A stretch of 64,000 nt of DNA from positions 276,193 through 340,192 of the forward strand of contig JAHEEK010000004.1 in assembly GCA_024640765.1 (NCBI GenBank), given 5' to 3'. The notes under the pieces are model-generated. The model saw only the letters and a list, made by a program, of their open reading frames with translations. It had not been told where the DNA came from and ran no database searches. Source of the stretch: Nereida sp024640765 (lineage in GTDB: Bacteria > Pseudomonadota > Alphaproteobacteria > Rhodobacterales > Rhodobacteraceae). Position numbers and translations under genes: made by a program. Of this stretch, positions 44,682 to 53,470 are shown piece after piece; within the stretch, counting starts at the first letter, position 1; every line of letters begins with the position of its first letter.

Positions 44682-45620
44682 ATGAAACTTCTCTCTACCA
44701 CCGCGGCGCTGATCCTCGCCGCTGCGCCGGCATTTTCGCAAGACAAAATGACTTTGCTTCTCGACTGGTTCGTTAACCCCGATCACGGGCCCATTATCGT
44801 GGCGCAGGAAAAAGGCTACTTTGCTGAGCAAGACCTTGAAGTTGAAGTCATCGCACCCGCTGATCCATCTGATCCACCCAAGCTGGTGGCGGCAGGGCGT
44901 GCCGAATTGGCCATCTCGTATCAGCCGCAGTTGCACCTTCAAGTACATGAAGGCCTGCCGCTTAAGCGCGTGGGCACATTGGTCGCTACACCGCTGAATT
45001 GTCTGTTGGTTCTTGAAGACGGACCAATTGAGACACCAGCTGATCTCAAAGGCAAAAAGATCGGCTTTTCCGTGGGCGGCGTTGAAGAGGCCGTGCTGCA
45101 AAGCGTGTTGGGCACCCACGGGGTTGGCTTGGACGACGTAGAGTTGGTGAACGTCAATTTCTCGCTCTCGCCCTCGCTTATGTCAGGCCAAGTGGACGCG
45201 GTAATCGGCGCGTTCCGTAACTTTGAGCTGAACCAAATGGATATCGAAGGCGTGGCGGGCAAGTGTTTCTTCGTGGAAGAAGAAGGTCTGCCCCCCTATG
45301 ACGAGCTGATCTATGTTGCAAACCCAGACAAAATGGACGCAGACATGATCGCCCGCTTCTTAGCCGCCACAGAAAAAGCGACCCAATACATCGTGAACCA
45401 CCCAGAAGACAGCTGGGAGATCTTCTCAGCTACTTCCACAGAGTTGCAAGACGAGTTGAACGACCGCGCGTGGGACGACACAATTCCACGCTTTGCCCTG
45501 CGCCCTGCGGCATTTGACGCGGGCCGCTACGCAGCCTATGAGCAGTTCTTGTTTGAGGCCGGTCTGATCCCATCTGTGAACCCGGTTGAGAAACTGGCCA
45601 TCGACGTGACGGCCCGATGA
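44682..45620 (+). CDS. thiY: Pyrimidine-precursor ABC transporter, periplasmic binding protein (ThiY-like)
   Basis: Periplasmic solute-binding protein of 312 residues in the NMT1/THI5 family. A signal peptide (STTAALILAAAPAFS) precedes MTLLLDWFVNPDHGPIIVAQ, the family opening, and GRAELAISYQPQLHLQVHEG. ThiY-type proteins bind N-formyl-4-amino-5-aminomethyl-2-methylpyrimidine or HMP, products of thiamine breakdown. It overlaps tenA by ATGA and is followed by the ATPase and permease genes, which supports a pyrimidine-salvage transporter. Its start is 66 bp after thiF, the widest gap in the operon. Confidence 0.92.
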   Translation: MKLLSTTAALILAAAPAFSQDKMTLLLDWFVNPDHGPIIVAQEKGYFAEQDLEVEVIAPADPSDPPKLVAAGRAELAISYQPQLHLQVHEGLPLKRVGTLVATPLNCLLVLEDGPIETPADLKGKKIGFSVGGVEEAVLQSVLGTHGVGLDDVELVNVNFSLSPSLMSGQVDAVIGAFRNFELNQMDIEGVAGKCFFVEEEGLPPYDELIYVANPDKMDADMIARFLAATEKATQYIVNHPEDSWEIFSATSTELQDELNDRAWDDTIPRFALRPAAFDAGRYAAYEQFLFEAGLIPSVNPVEKLAIDVTAR

Positions 45621-46309
45621 ACAGCAAATTGCCAAGCTACGGCGCCACGTTTGATGCGTGGCGCCTTGGCGCGCCGAATGAATGGGCCGCCTATACCCGC
45701 CACGCCTTTGTCAAAGGGCTTGGGGATGGCAGCCTGCCACGCGCGGCATTTGTGCATTATCTGGTGCAAGATTATGTGTTCTTAGTCCATTTCTCACGGG
45801 CTTGGTCCCTTGGCGTGGTCAAATCGGAAACGCTTGCGGAAATGAAGACCTGCGCCAGCACGGTGGACGCGTTGGTAAATCATGAAATGGCGCTGCACGT
45901 AAAAACCTGTGCCGCAGAAGGCATCAGTGAGGCAGAGCTTTTTGCCGCCACGGAGGCCACAGAAAACATCGCTTACACCCGCTATGTAATGGATGCTGGT
46001 CTGCAAGGCGACTTTCTTGACTTGATGGCGGCCCTGATGCCCTGCGTGATGGGGTATGGCGAGATTGGCTTGTCTTTGGCCGCACAATCAGAAACCTCGC
46101 CATATCGCGACTGGATTTACACCTACGCCGACCCCGAATATCAGGCAGTCTGCACGAATGCGGGCGCAATGCTTGACGGTGCTGTGGCCCATAGATTGGG
46201 AACAAAGCCGCAAGACAGCCCCCGATGGGCACAGCTGCAAGCGCGGTTCACCAAGGCCACTGCACTTGAGGTTGAGTTCTGGCAGATGGGGCTAGACGGC
46301 GCATCATGA
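45617..46309 (+). CDS. tenA: Aminopyrimidine aminohydrolase / thiaminase II (TenA)
   Basis: Helical cytoplasmic enzyme of 230 residues that hydrolyses the amino group of 4-amino-5-aminomethyl-2-methylpyrimidine to give HMP, salvaging the thiamine pyrimidine. Family motifs include HAFVKGLGDGSLPRAAFVHY, LVQDYVFLVHFSRAW, ALMPCVMGYGEIG and the C-terminal FTKATALEVEFWQMGLD with the catalytic glutamate. It sits between the ThiY-like binding protein and the ATPase gene with ATGA overlaps on both sides. Confidence 0.95.
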   Translation: MNSKLPSYGATFDAWRLGAPNEWAAYTRHAFVKGLGDGSLPRAAFVHYLVQDYVFLVHFSRAWSLGVVKSETLAEMKTCASTVDALVNHEMALHVKTCAAEGISEAELFAATEATENIAYTRYVMDAGLQGDFLDLMAALMPCVMGYGEIGLSLAAQSETSPYRDWIYTYADPEYQAVCTNAGAMLDGAVAHRLGTKPQDSPRWAQLQARFTKATALEVEFWQMGLDGAS

Positions 46310-47100
46310 CCCGTCCCGCCGCTACATCCTCCGCCACTTTGTCCACCGGTCCAAGCATCCACTTTGAAGGGGGCTTTACGTTTTCCACCGGCCCTCTTTT
46401 TGAGGATGTCTCACTGCGGCTTGGTGGCGGTGAATGGACTTGCCTTTTGGGGCCATCGGGCGTTGGGAAGTCCACAATTCTGCGGCTTATCTTGGGTTTG
46501 CAAACAGATGGGCATTTTGACGGGGACATCACAGCAGATGACGGTGCCGCGCTAACCAACCGCGTCAGCTATATGGCGCAGTCAGACCTGCTGCTGCCGT
46601 GGCTTAATGTGCTTGAAAACACCTGCCTTGGGGCGCGTCTTCGCGGTCAAACACCGGACACCGAACGCGCGCGCAGCCTTTTGCACCGCGTGGGCCTTGG
46701 GGCGCATCTTGATAAGCGACCCGCCTCCTTGTCCGGGGGGATGCGCCAGCGTGCCGCTCTTGCGCGTACCTTGATGGAGGACCGCGACATTGTGCTGCTT
46801 GATGAGCCGTTCTCGGCCCTTGATGCGGGCACACGCGCCGATATGCAGGAGCTGGCCGCCAAAGCGCTTGCGGGCAAAACAGTTTTACTTGTCACCCACG
46901 ACCCTGCCGAGGCCGCGCGCCTTGCCCATCAGATCATTCTTCTGTCTGCAGGCGGTGCCACCACTTGGCCCACGCCAGCCACCCCCCCTATTCGCGACAT
47001 ACACGGCCCCGATACCATCAGCTGTCAGGCAGCGTTGCTGGATCATTTGCGCGCCGGTACCGCCATAACCAATCAGACACCACAGGAGGACGCGCGATGA
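46306..47100 (+). CDS. thiZ: ABC transporter ATP-binding protein (ThiZ-like)
   Basis: A 264-residue ATPase that powers the pyrimidine importer. Walker A is GPSGVGKSTILRL near residue 47, the Q loop is SYMAQSDLLLPWLNVLEN, the signature is LSGGMRQRAALARTLM, and Walker B is DIVLLDEPFSALDAGT, followed by the switch histidine in LLVTHDPAEAARL. This pattern belongs to the nitrate/sulfonate/pyrimidine importer class. It overlaps tenA and the permease gene. Confidence 0.93.
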   Translation: MTRPAATSSATLSTGPSIHFEGGFTFSTGPLFEDVSLRLGGGEWTCLLGPSGVGKSTILRLILGLQTDGHFDGDITADDGAALTNRVSYMAQSDLLLPWLNVLENTCLGARLRGQTPDTERARSLLHRVGLGAHLDKRPASLSGGMRQRAALARTLMEDRDIVLLDEPFSALDAGTRADMQELAAKALAGKTVLLVTHDPAEAARLAHQIILLSAGGATTWPTPATPPIRDIHGPDTISCQAALLDHLRAGTAITNQTPQEDAR

Positions 47101-47834
47101 AGCGACTTGATGCACTGTGGGCCCTGCTGGCTGGAATTGCCGCGTGGCAAGCGCTTGTGCTGATAACAGGTGCGCCGCATTTTATCCTGCCCTCGCCCCT
47201 ACGCGTGGCGAGCACGGCGATCAAAAGCTATGAGATTATCCTAAGCAACGCATGGGTCACCGCCCTTGAAGTGGGGCTTGGCCTAGTGTTGGGAACTGCC
47301 CTTGGTGTGGCGACTGCGATCCACCTGACCACTTCGGCACTGGCCCGCCGCATCATGTTGCCCATGTTGGTTTTCACCCAAGCGGTGCCTGTCTTTGCGC
47401 TGGCCCCCATCCTGACGCTATGGTTCGGCTATGGGATCGGCTCAAAAGTTATCATGGCAGTGTTGATTATCTACTTCCCCGTCACGTCCGCGTTTCATGA
47501 CGGGCTGTCGCGCACGCCCCCCGCTTTGCTTGATCTGGCCAAAACCATGGACGCTACACCACGCCAATCACTGTGGCGGTTACGGATTCCGCACGCCCTG
47601 CCTAGCCTTGGAACCGGCCTAAGGCTGGCCGCTGTTTACGCGCCCATCGGTGCCGTCATCGGAGAATGGGTTGGCGCATCGAAGGGGCTTGGGTACCTCA
47701 TGCTTTTGGCAAATGGCCGGGCCAAGATTGACTTGATGTTTGCAGCACTCATCACGCTGGCAATCATGACTGTGGCGCTGCATTGGGCAATCGGAAAACT
47801 GGCCGCGCGGCTGGACGCCTATGCCCAAGGGTGA
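47097..47834 (+). CDS. thiX: ABC transporter permease (ThiX-like)
   Basis: Inner-membrane permease of 245 residues with about six hydrophobic helices. The coupling loop that contacts the ATPase is FHDGLSRTPPALLDLAKTM...RIPHALPSLGTGLR, typical of the taurine/pyrimidine importer family. The ATG at 47097 overlaps the ATPase stop; a longer upstream frame lies within the ATPase gene and is a shadow. It is the last gene of the thiamine operon. No clear terminator follows. Confidence 0.93.
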   Translation: MKRLDALWALLAGIAAWQALVLITGAPHFILPSPLRVASTAIKSYEIILSNAWVTALEVGLGLVLGTALGVATAIHLTTSALARRIMLPMLVFTQAVPVFALAPILTLWFGYGIGSKVIMAVLIIYFPVTSAFHDGLSRTPPALLDLAKTMDATPRQSLWRLRIPHALPSLGTGLRLAAVYAPIGAVIGEWVGASKGLGYLMLLANGRAKIDLMFAALITLAIMTVALHWAIGKLAARLDAYAQG

Positions 47835-48410
47835 GGTGACTGACGTCCAGAAAGGAAGACAGTTTGCCCATCTAAACCTCAACTTTCTGTAACTTAGAGC
47901 TAATCTCTATTCGCATTAACCGCCCGCTCACTGTTATGGGTCATCCAGCTCCTAAACATGGTGATGGAGCAATTCAAATGTGTGAACTCAGCCGTTTGTT
48001 GTAGAACTGGCAACTGTAACGTAAATAAATGTGCCGCTCCTACCTATCATCGAGTTCAACAGCATTAGCAGTGATGCGCAGAGCCCGTCACCAACCCACA
48101 TAAATCTGTGAAGGCGACTACATTACCAGCAGGTTCAATACGTCTTGTCTGCTAAGGTATTTTGGTCGTGCACGACCTAGCAAAAGCTCACAGCGGCAGT
48201 GTCATCAATGTGAAAGAAAACAGTTTGACAGCATCTGGCATTGTTAGATTTCCAAGCATGCTCCAGCTCGCTCGATGCGCTACAACCACCAACTTTCACG
48301 GCGTTTTTTATAGTAAGGCCGGCATCTAGCGTCCGCATTTATTTTTCCCGCATAAGGCCTGAGGTTTTGCTAGGATTCAACTGGTGTACGACGAGAGTCG
48401 TCAGTAAGCG
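47835..48410. other. Long intergenic region, no supported gene
   Basis: About 580 bp after the thiamine operon with lower G+C and no convincing coding frame. A plus-strand frame from about 48167 to 48330 (54 codons, AHSGSVINVKENSLTASGIV) looks faintly protein-like but has no ribosome site or recognised family. I see no tRNA, hairpin terminator or repeat. Confidence 0.5.
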
Positions 48411-48719
48411 GTGTCAGTGAAGTCGATAAAACTACAGTTCGTGGCTAAGCTGAACGGCAACACCGAGTATGGAATTTGGAACTACATCGACAGTTTGAAA
48501 ACGCGGACTGAAAACTCGATGACCATTTACACGTTCATCAAGTCGCGCATTGAAAACGGAAGTTTTGTTGTCGTGCCCGGTGAGAAGAAAAGCCGCAAGA
48601 CCCTCGCTCTGTCACCTCAGTTGCGTGAAGAATTGATGACATATCTCGCAGCACGCACGGAACACACTCTTCAACGTTCAGAGCAGTTGCGTTCAGAACT
48701 CATAGCGATGAGCGCTTAA
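48411..48719 (+). CDS. Small winged-helix-like hypothetical protein
   Basis: A 102-residue product from a GTG at 48411, or 100 residues from a GTG at 48417. The middle, SMTIYTFIKSRIENGSFVVV followed by PGEKKSRKTLALSPQLREEL, resembles the recognition helix and wing of MarR-type regulators, where a charged wing leads into LSPxGRxxL. The usual first helices are missing or diverged, so a DNA-binding role is only a suggestion. It is flanked by long non-coding DNA upstream and a converging membrane protein gene downstream. Confidence 0.55.
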   Translation: MSVKSIKLQFVAKLNGNTEYGIWNYIDSLKTRTENSMTIYTFIKSRIENGSFVVVPGEKKSRKTLALSPQLREELMTYLAARTEHTLQRSEQLRSELIAMSA

Positions 48720-48758
48720 GGGCACTGCCCTGCTAAGCGCTTTGCTAAGCCCAAGTTA

Positions 48759-49334
48759 CTAGGCCAACCAGCCACGCTTTGATTGATGGCGCGCAAAGCG
48801 CATCCAGCGCATCGCCAACATTGCCGCAAGCAACACGACCAAGAAACCCAACACATCCCCGATCGTAATGAACGCGACCTCTTTCAGACCTTGGTCAAAA
48901 CCGATGGTCAGCAGGATCGAGTTCAAGAAGCCTGACAGCAGCCCCACACACAAAAGCTCGCGCCAGTTAAGGCGCAATGTCATCGGCTGCGGCACAATTA
49001 CCCGTAACCAGCGCAATATATTGAATGAAACAAACGGCGCCAAAAGCGACAGCACAGCCATCGTGATTAATTCGTCAAAGTTACTGTTCCAGTCACTAAG
49101 CGTCATGAAGTGCCCCACGGCAACGGGAAGCAGATACAAAAAGCCCCGCCAGCCAAGAGTATAGATCGCCAGAATTTTGATGCCGTTCGGAAGGAAAAGT
49201 AAGATACCGAAGACTTCGCCAAAAATCATGGCTTGCACGGGAACAACAACGTTCCACGATATCCACAACAAAGAAAAATAAGCACCCATTAAGGCGCTTA
49301 TCAAAATAGCTTCAAACCCAATCGCTCTATACAT
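48759..49334 (-). CDS. Integral membrane protein of unknown function (MASE-like)
   Basis: A 191-residue protein with about five hydrophobic segments, including ILISALMGAYFSLLWISWNV, FGEVFGILLFLPNGIKILAI, MAVLSLLAPFVSFNILRWL and VAFITIGDVLGFLVVLLAAM. It looks like an isolated membrane sensor domain of the MASE type, the kind usually fused to kinases or cyclases, but without an output domain. The ATG at 49334 is preferred over the GTG at 49343. A winged-helix-like gene lies 39 bp upstream on the same strand and an EAL gene further upstream, so a signalling role is possible but unproven. Confidence 0.7.
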   Translation of the reverse strand: MYRAIGFEAILISALMGAYFSLLWISWNVVVPVQAMIFGEVFGILLFLPNGIKILAIYTLGWRGFLYLLPVAVGHFMTLSDWNSNFDELITMAVLSLLAPFVSFNILRWLRVIVPQPMTLRLNWRELLCVGLLSGFLNSILLTIGFDQGLKEVAFITIGDVLGFLVVLLAAMLAMRWMRFARHQSKRGWLA

Positions 49335-49373
49335 GCGGCCCACCCTTGTGACCGGCGCAAGCCATCGGTTGGC

Positions 49374-49664
49374 CTATGCTTTGAGGATGTAGTCTGAAAC
49401 TTTGCTGTCGGACTCTTTGACCAGCAACTGGCGCTCGCCTAAAGACTTGATTGCACGGAAGAACGTACTGCGTGACATGGCTGCCAGAGGTTCCTGCGAC
49501 ATCAATGACGCCAACTCGACACGGCCGCGATCGTCTACGATCAAAGCGGCTGCGCAAATAACTGCCGACTCGGCGGCAGAGATCTCGCCCAGACCAATTT
49601 CTTTTTCCATCTGCAGCAAAGTAACGCGCAGCTTGGCAAAGCTTTTTAAAAGGGTCACATCCAC
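49374..49664 (-). CDS. Winged-helix DNA-binding-like protein
   Basis: A 96-residue protein with a probable winged helix: ISAAESAVICAAALIVDDRG, then ELASLMSQEPLAAMSRSTFF, then RAIKSLGERQLLVKESDSKV as recognition helix and wing. This is the MarR-like arrangement. It is probably a transcriptional regulator. It is on the same strand and 39 bp upstream of the membrane protein gene, so they may form a two-gene unit. No ligand or target site is evident. Confidence 0.65.
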   Translation of the reverse strand: MDVTLLKSFAKLRVTLLQMEKEIGLGEISAAESAVICAAALIVDDRGRVELASLMSQEPLAAMSRSTFFRAIKSLGERQLLVKESDSKVSDYILKA

Positions 49665-49952
49665 GATTTCTATCCCAATTTAGTATGTGAAAAATATTCA
49701 CTGTGCCGCCAGCAACATTACCAAAGGCCTTGGGGTTGCAAGCATAACAAAAATGATCTACCGAAATCGCTAGCGCCGCACAATGAAAATCTCCCTATAA
49801 ACGGTTACTAAGCAGCGCTACTCCAAATCGCCTCTCGTGTCTACGCGGCACTTCCCTTTGCAGGACACACAACGACTCACCCGCATTGGCCCGCACATTC
49901 TTCGCACCACGAGGACATCCCCCAGAAAACTGAACTGACTCTTCTAATCTAG

Positions 49953-50780
49953 TTATGAAACCAAAGATGGCAGAGCCAGAGGTGCCTCAACCGCGCCGTC
50001 GATGGCTGAAACCTCATTATCCCGTTTCAACAAATCATCCGTTGCGTTGGTCGCAAAGATTTTCGGCAAGCAGGCCAACTCAGACACAGGAACCGCAGGG
50101 CTATAGCGGAACCCTTGCAGAAAATCAGCGCCCTCTTCACAAACAGACGCTTCCTGATCCGCAGTTTCGATCCCTTCGCACACTGTCTTAATGCCCAAGT
50201 CCTTCGCCATTTGCAGCGCCATCGTAAGAACCGTCCGCTCCACGCTGTTAGTTTGGCAATTGTGAACAATAAACCGATCCAGCTTCAACATATCCGGTTT
50301 AATTCGCACAAGGCTGGTTAGCGAAGCGTGCCCCGTCCCGAAATCATCAATCGCGATCTTTGCGCCAAGATCACGAACCGTCTTAAGCGCAATCATCTCC
50401 TCTGGCCCCCAATCATCCACAAGAGCAGTCTCCAAAATCTCGATCGTGACGCGAACACCTTTGGCGCGCGTACGTTTCAAAACCCGCAGGAGGTCCGATT
50501 TCACCAGACCCTGTTGTGTGACGTTCAAATGCAGATGTTTGGGGACAGAAGGCGCCCACATGTCACTGTCCAGATTATCCAACGCCTGCTTGAACACGCC
50601 CCAGCCAATGTTGTCCATCAAGCCCAATGTCACGGCATCTTTGTAAAATGAACCAGGCTCCAAAATCCCCCGTACCGGATGGTTCCAGCGGGCCAACACC
50701 TCAAATGCAGCAGTACAGCCTGATCGCGCATCAATAATTGGCTGAAGAAACGGAACAAACTCACCGCGCTCAAACCCCAA
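49953..50780 (-). CDS. EAL-domain c-di-GMP phosphodiesterase
   Basis: A stand-alone EAL domain of about 275 residues with no GGDEF or membrane segment. The motif positions are AFEVLARWNHP (EVL in place of EAL), LHLNVTQQGL, TIEILETALV, AIDDFGTGHASL, MLKLDRFIV, VCEGIE and FLQGFRY, so the metal- and base-binding residues are kept and c-di-GMP hydrolysis is likely. The start is unclear: the frame opens from a TAA at about 50815 and offers only CTG and TTG codons (TTG at 50780) with no clear ribosome site, which suggests a lost N-terminal region or a rare start. Confidence 0.82.
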   Translation of the reverse strand: MGFERGEFVPFLQPIIDARSGCTAAFEVLARWNHPVRGILEPGSFYKDAVTLGLMDNIGWGVFKQALDNLDSDMWAPSVPKHLHLNVTQQGLVKSDLLRVLKRTRAKGVRVTIEILETALVDDWGPEEMIALKTVRDLGAKIAIDDFGTGHASLTSLVRIKPDMLKLDRFIVHNCQTNSVERTVLTMALQMAKDLGIKTVCEGIETADQEASVCEEGADFLQGFRYSPAVPVSELACLPKIFATNATDDLLKRDNEVSAIDGAVEAPLALPSLVS

Positions 50781-50938
50781 TTTGATTTGCTTGCGCAGCT
50801 GCGTTTGCCGCAGTTAAGAGATTTTACTGATTTATTATTATAACTGGAAAACCCTGCACATGCTGCACAACCTGACTAGCCAGTTGCTTGACGATAGTGA
50901 ACTAACCTAGGGTATGATAATTGATCAGGGAGGCTCTA

Positions 50939-51904
50939 ATGCTTAATACAATTCGCTGGGGTATTTTGGGGGCATCGAAATTCGCACTGGAGCAAATGGC
51001 ACCGGCAATCCATCTCGCAAGTGGAGCAAAGCTCGCCGCACTCGCTACCTCCTCAAACAGTAAAGCTTTGGCATTTCAGGCGCTACAACCCGACTTAAGA
51101 ATACATGATAGCTACGAGGCATTGCTCGCAGACCCAGAGATCGATGCTGTATACGTGCCTTTACCAAATCACATGCATATTGAGTGGACACTGAAGGCAT
51201 TAGACGCGGGTAAACATGTCTTATGTGAGAAACCCCTCGCAATGAATGCAGTAGATTTCGATCAAGTAATTCAACGACGCAATTCAACCGGCTTATTGGC
51301 TGCTGAAGCGTACATGATTTTACATCATCCGCAGTGGCACAAAGCCAAAGAATTGTATGAAGCTGGTAAGATCGGAAAACTATTGTATGTCGACGGTATC
51401 TTTACCTATGACAACCGCGCCGATCCAGACAACATCCGGAATAAGCCAGACACTGGAGGAGGCAGCCTTCCTGACATTGGCGTATATACCTTTGGATCAG
51501 CTCGGTTCGTCACGGGCGAAGAGCCAACCTCAGTAGATGCCCAAATCAAGCGCGAGAACGGCGTTGATGTTTTTGCTCATGTTACCGCTGATTTTCCTTC
51601 TTTCCGCTATAACTCAGTTACATCCATGCGGATGTTTCCACGGCAATATATGGCCTTTCACGGAGACAAAGGGGTCATGAAACTTAACTGCCCATTCAAC
51701 CCAAATGTTTTTGGTCAAGCAGAACTTACATTGGAACGCGCCGGTATGGTGACAGAAACAATACGCTGGCCAGAGACCAATCACTACATTTTACAAGTAG
51801 AGAGCTTTGGTCGCTCCATTCACACGGAAGAAGAATACCTGTGCACGCTTGAGTTCAGCCGAGGAACCCAAGAGATGATTGATATGGTATTGGCTACAGA
51901 ATAA
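50939..51904 (+). CDS. Gfo/Idh/MocA family oxidoreductase
   Basis: A 321-residue NAD(P)-dependent sugar or inositol dehydrogenase-like enzyme. The Rossmann motif is WGILGASKFALEQMAPAI, the catalytic lysine is in GKHVLCEKPLAMNA, and the C-terminal domain has GGGSLPDIGVYTFGSARF. The substrate is unknown. The ATG at 50939 follows AGGGAGG at good spacing. It has no operon partner. Codon and base use are visibly A+T-richer than in the thiamine operon, and it marks the start of the accessory part of the window. Confidence 0.92.
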   Translation: MLNTIRWGILGASKFALEQMAPAIHLASGAKLAALATSSNSKALAFQALQPDLRIHDSYEALLADPEIDAVYVPLPNHMHIEWTLKALDAGKHVLCEKPLAMNAVDFDQVIQRRNSTGLLAAEAYMILHHPQWHKAKELYEAGKIGKLLYVDGIFTYDNRADPDNIRNKPDTGGGSLPDIGVYTFGSARFVTGEEPTSVDAQIKRENGVDVFAHVTADFPSFRYNSVTSMRMFPRQYMAFHGDKGVMKLNCPFNPNVFGQAELTLERAGMVTETIRWPETNHYILQVESFGRSIHTEEEYLCTLEFSRGTQEMIDMVLATE

Positions 51905-52357
51905 CGAACATAAAACGCTGTAGTAAGCAGACATCTACGCCCTCTTCCCGCATTCCCATCTAGTCAGCCGGTCATGGGCATCCCTCAAAGAGGGGTGTCC
52001 AGTTCTCTAGCTGGTCGAATTACAGAAATATCAAAGAGGCGCGGCTATTGGCCAGTTTTCCATACTTTTGCTCTTCATTCGGTAGCCAGCCGGACCATGA
52101 GACGTCGAAGGGATGACCTAACTTCGCACAAGCTACAGACATCAGGGCCTGCTTGATAGCGATAAATGCCCCCTTAAACTCGAAGATGGGAGCAAGACGG
52201 CGAGCCTTTGAAAACAACGCGCGAAATTGAAAGAGAAATACAGCCTAAGCACAAGCAACAAGCCTCGTTACTCCACAGGCTGACACCGAAATACCTGCGA
52301 CTGTACCGAGGGTGCCTGCCCGTACTTTACGATCGCTGCGTGCATAAGCACACCATC
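51905..52357. other. Intergenic stretch with a degenerate copy of the hairpin repeat
   Basis: About 450 bp without a supported gene. At 51978-52014 there is a partial copy of the dispersed repeat (GGGGTGTCCAGTTCTCTAG). Short frames on both strands lack ribosome sites and recognisable motifs. Confidence 0.5.
51978..52014. repeat. Partial copy of the dispersed hairpin repeat
   Basis: GCATCCCTCAAAGAGGGG followed by TGTCCAGTTCTCTAGCTGG matches the right half of the copies at 52806-52881 and 56532-56607. The left half (the GACGGACAGACACGGACA block) is absent. Confidence 0.6.
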
Positions 52358-52612
52358 CTAAAATCGAAACAAGTCGCTTCGGTCTTCGTTCTTAGCAGTT
52401 GCACGGAACCCTCCGTCCCCAAGTCGACGCATGTCGTAATCGTTATGATAAAACACGCCATCGCCAGATAAATTAATCTCGGTCCAAGTAAACGTCAGAG
52501 AACGCCCTTCATAAACGGGCCGCATCGCACCTTCAGCTGAAAGTGAGACCCTGTCGAGTTCTTCACAAATGAAATTTCCCAGCGCTTCAGCAGCACTGGT
52601 GGTTGCGAGCAA
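52358..52612 (-). CDS. Possible small exported protein, start unclear
   Basis: A frame of 84 codons from a TTG at 52612. Extended upstream it would begin with a hydrophobic leader (IKIIAILLATTSAAEA) like a signal peptide, but between the preceding TAA and that leader there are only ATT, CTG and ATA codons. The body, ICEELDRVSLSAEGAMRPVY and then FTWTEINLSGDGVFYHND, looks like a genuine small periplasmic protein. The lost start codon suggests decay. No family is recognised. Confidence 0.4.
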   Translation of the reverse strand: MLATTSAAEALGNFICEELDRVSLSAEGAMRPVYEGRSLTFTWTEINLSGDGVFYHNDYDMRRLGDGGFRATAKNEDRSDLFRF

Positions 52613-52700
52613 AATAGCGATAATTTTTATCAGAATTTAAAGATAGCTTAGACCGTATTTGGTTCAAGTTTCTGATCGTTGTTCGTTTAGTGAGGAAGTC

Positions 52701-52782
52701 TTCATCTGGCCCGTTTGATACCCGAACTCGGACCAAATCGTTGGCTACGGCTGAGAGGTAGCCCGTGGATCGCTAATGCAAT
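52701..52782. repeat. 82-bp direct repeat, copy 1
   Basis: Begins TTCATCTGGCCCGTTTGATA and ends GGATCGCTAATGCAAT. Copy 2 at 53909-53990 has the same length and orientation with roughly one mismatch in seven. Both keep the small inverted repeat GGCTAC-N9-GTAGCC while the nine loop bases differ. On the minus strand both can be read as STGYL..VAN.LVRVRVS.GPD with several silent changes, so it may be a fragment of a repeated gene. Confidence 0.8.
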
Positions 52783-52805
52783 ACCCGAGGGCCAACTCTG
52801 AGAAT

Positions 52806-52881
52806 ATGTTGGACCCTTGTCCGCACCCCATCTAGACGGACAGACACGGACAATCCCCTAAAGGGGGGGCCAGTTCTCCAG
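52806..52881. repeat. Dispersed hairpin repeat, copy A
   Basis: Contains GACCCTTGTCCGC, ATCTAGACGGACAGACACGG and CCCCTAAAGGGG. It matches copy B (56532-56607) over about 75 bp with few differences. The hairpin arms here are partly degenerate. Confidence 0.8.
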
Positions 52882-52984
52882 TAAGAAAAGCCTTAAGCTC
52901 TAAGCAATCAGTAAACCGCTTATCTAAAATAAATGTCACTGATGCCGTTAAGGACATATAGGACAGACTAGATTGGAATAAGCG

Positions 52985-53383
52985 ATGTTTAAGAAATTAG
53001 TTACTTTAGCAGCGGCGTTTACGCTTGCTTCTTGCGGACCGATGACAACCGTATTGGGAACGCAAAGTAATTCTCTGATGTCCACCAACAGTCCAAGCCC
53101 TCTGTCTTCATCTGTGCCGGTATCGTACCTTGAGTTGTCATCTCTTGGCCAACATGTGTCCATGCACCCCTTGAGTACGTTAAGAAGTAAGGGCAGCTGT
53201 ACACATATAATAACACTACGTTTCACAGCTCGCCAAAACTATCGTGCGGCGCTTATTGAAGTACGCAACCGTGCTGGCCTCATTGGAGCAAACGCTGCTG
53301 CAATTGACGGCTTTTATGAAGTAGGATCGACCACACGATATGTCGCCCACTTCTACGATTGCAAAGATAAAAAGAAACTATAG
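52985..53383 (+). CDS. Lipoprotein, DUF4156-like
   Basis: A 132-residue lipoprotein: signal peptide with lipobox TLASC (residues about 13-17) and a Ser/Pro-rich linker. The domain after GSCTHIITLRFTARQNYRAA contains LIEVRNRAGLIGANAAAIDG and ends with HFYDCKDKK. The pair of cysteines and the NKAxxxGAN-type motif resemble DUF4156/RcsF-like lipoproteins, which sit in the outer membrane and may sense envelope stress. The function here is unknown. It is the first of two small exported-protein genes lying between the two 82-bp direct repeats. Confidence 0.75.
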   Translation: MFKKLVTLAAAFTLASCGPMTTVLGTQSNSLMSTNSPSPLSSSVPVSYLELSSLGQHVSMHPLSTLRSKGSCTHIITLRFTARQNYRAALIEVRNRAGLIGANAAAIDGFYEVGSTTRYVAHFYDCKDKKKL

Positions 53384-53470
53384 AACTGTCGATCAGCCTA
53401 TTAAATCAGGTTCTGGGAAAGTATAGTGTCGGCTTGCGCTACTAACTATCTATTGGAACGTCGCTGACTG

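Larger units (their letters stand above)
52613..52984. other. Non-coding stretch holding two repeat types
   Basis: About 370 bp between small genes. It holds one copy of the 82-bp direct repeat (52701-52782) and one full copy of the dispersed hairpin repeat (52806-52881). No gene is supported. Confidence 0.6.

Noticed and set aside
48167..48330. Short plus-strand frame with STAS-like look.
   Set aside because: 54 codons, no ribosome site, no convincing family match.
52208..52471. Plus-strand frame of 87 codons.
   Set aside because: Overlaps a better minus-strand candidate, has no ribosome site and is of low-complexity basic composition.
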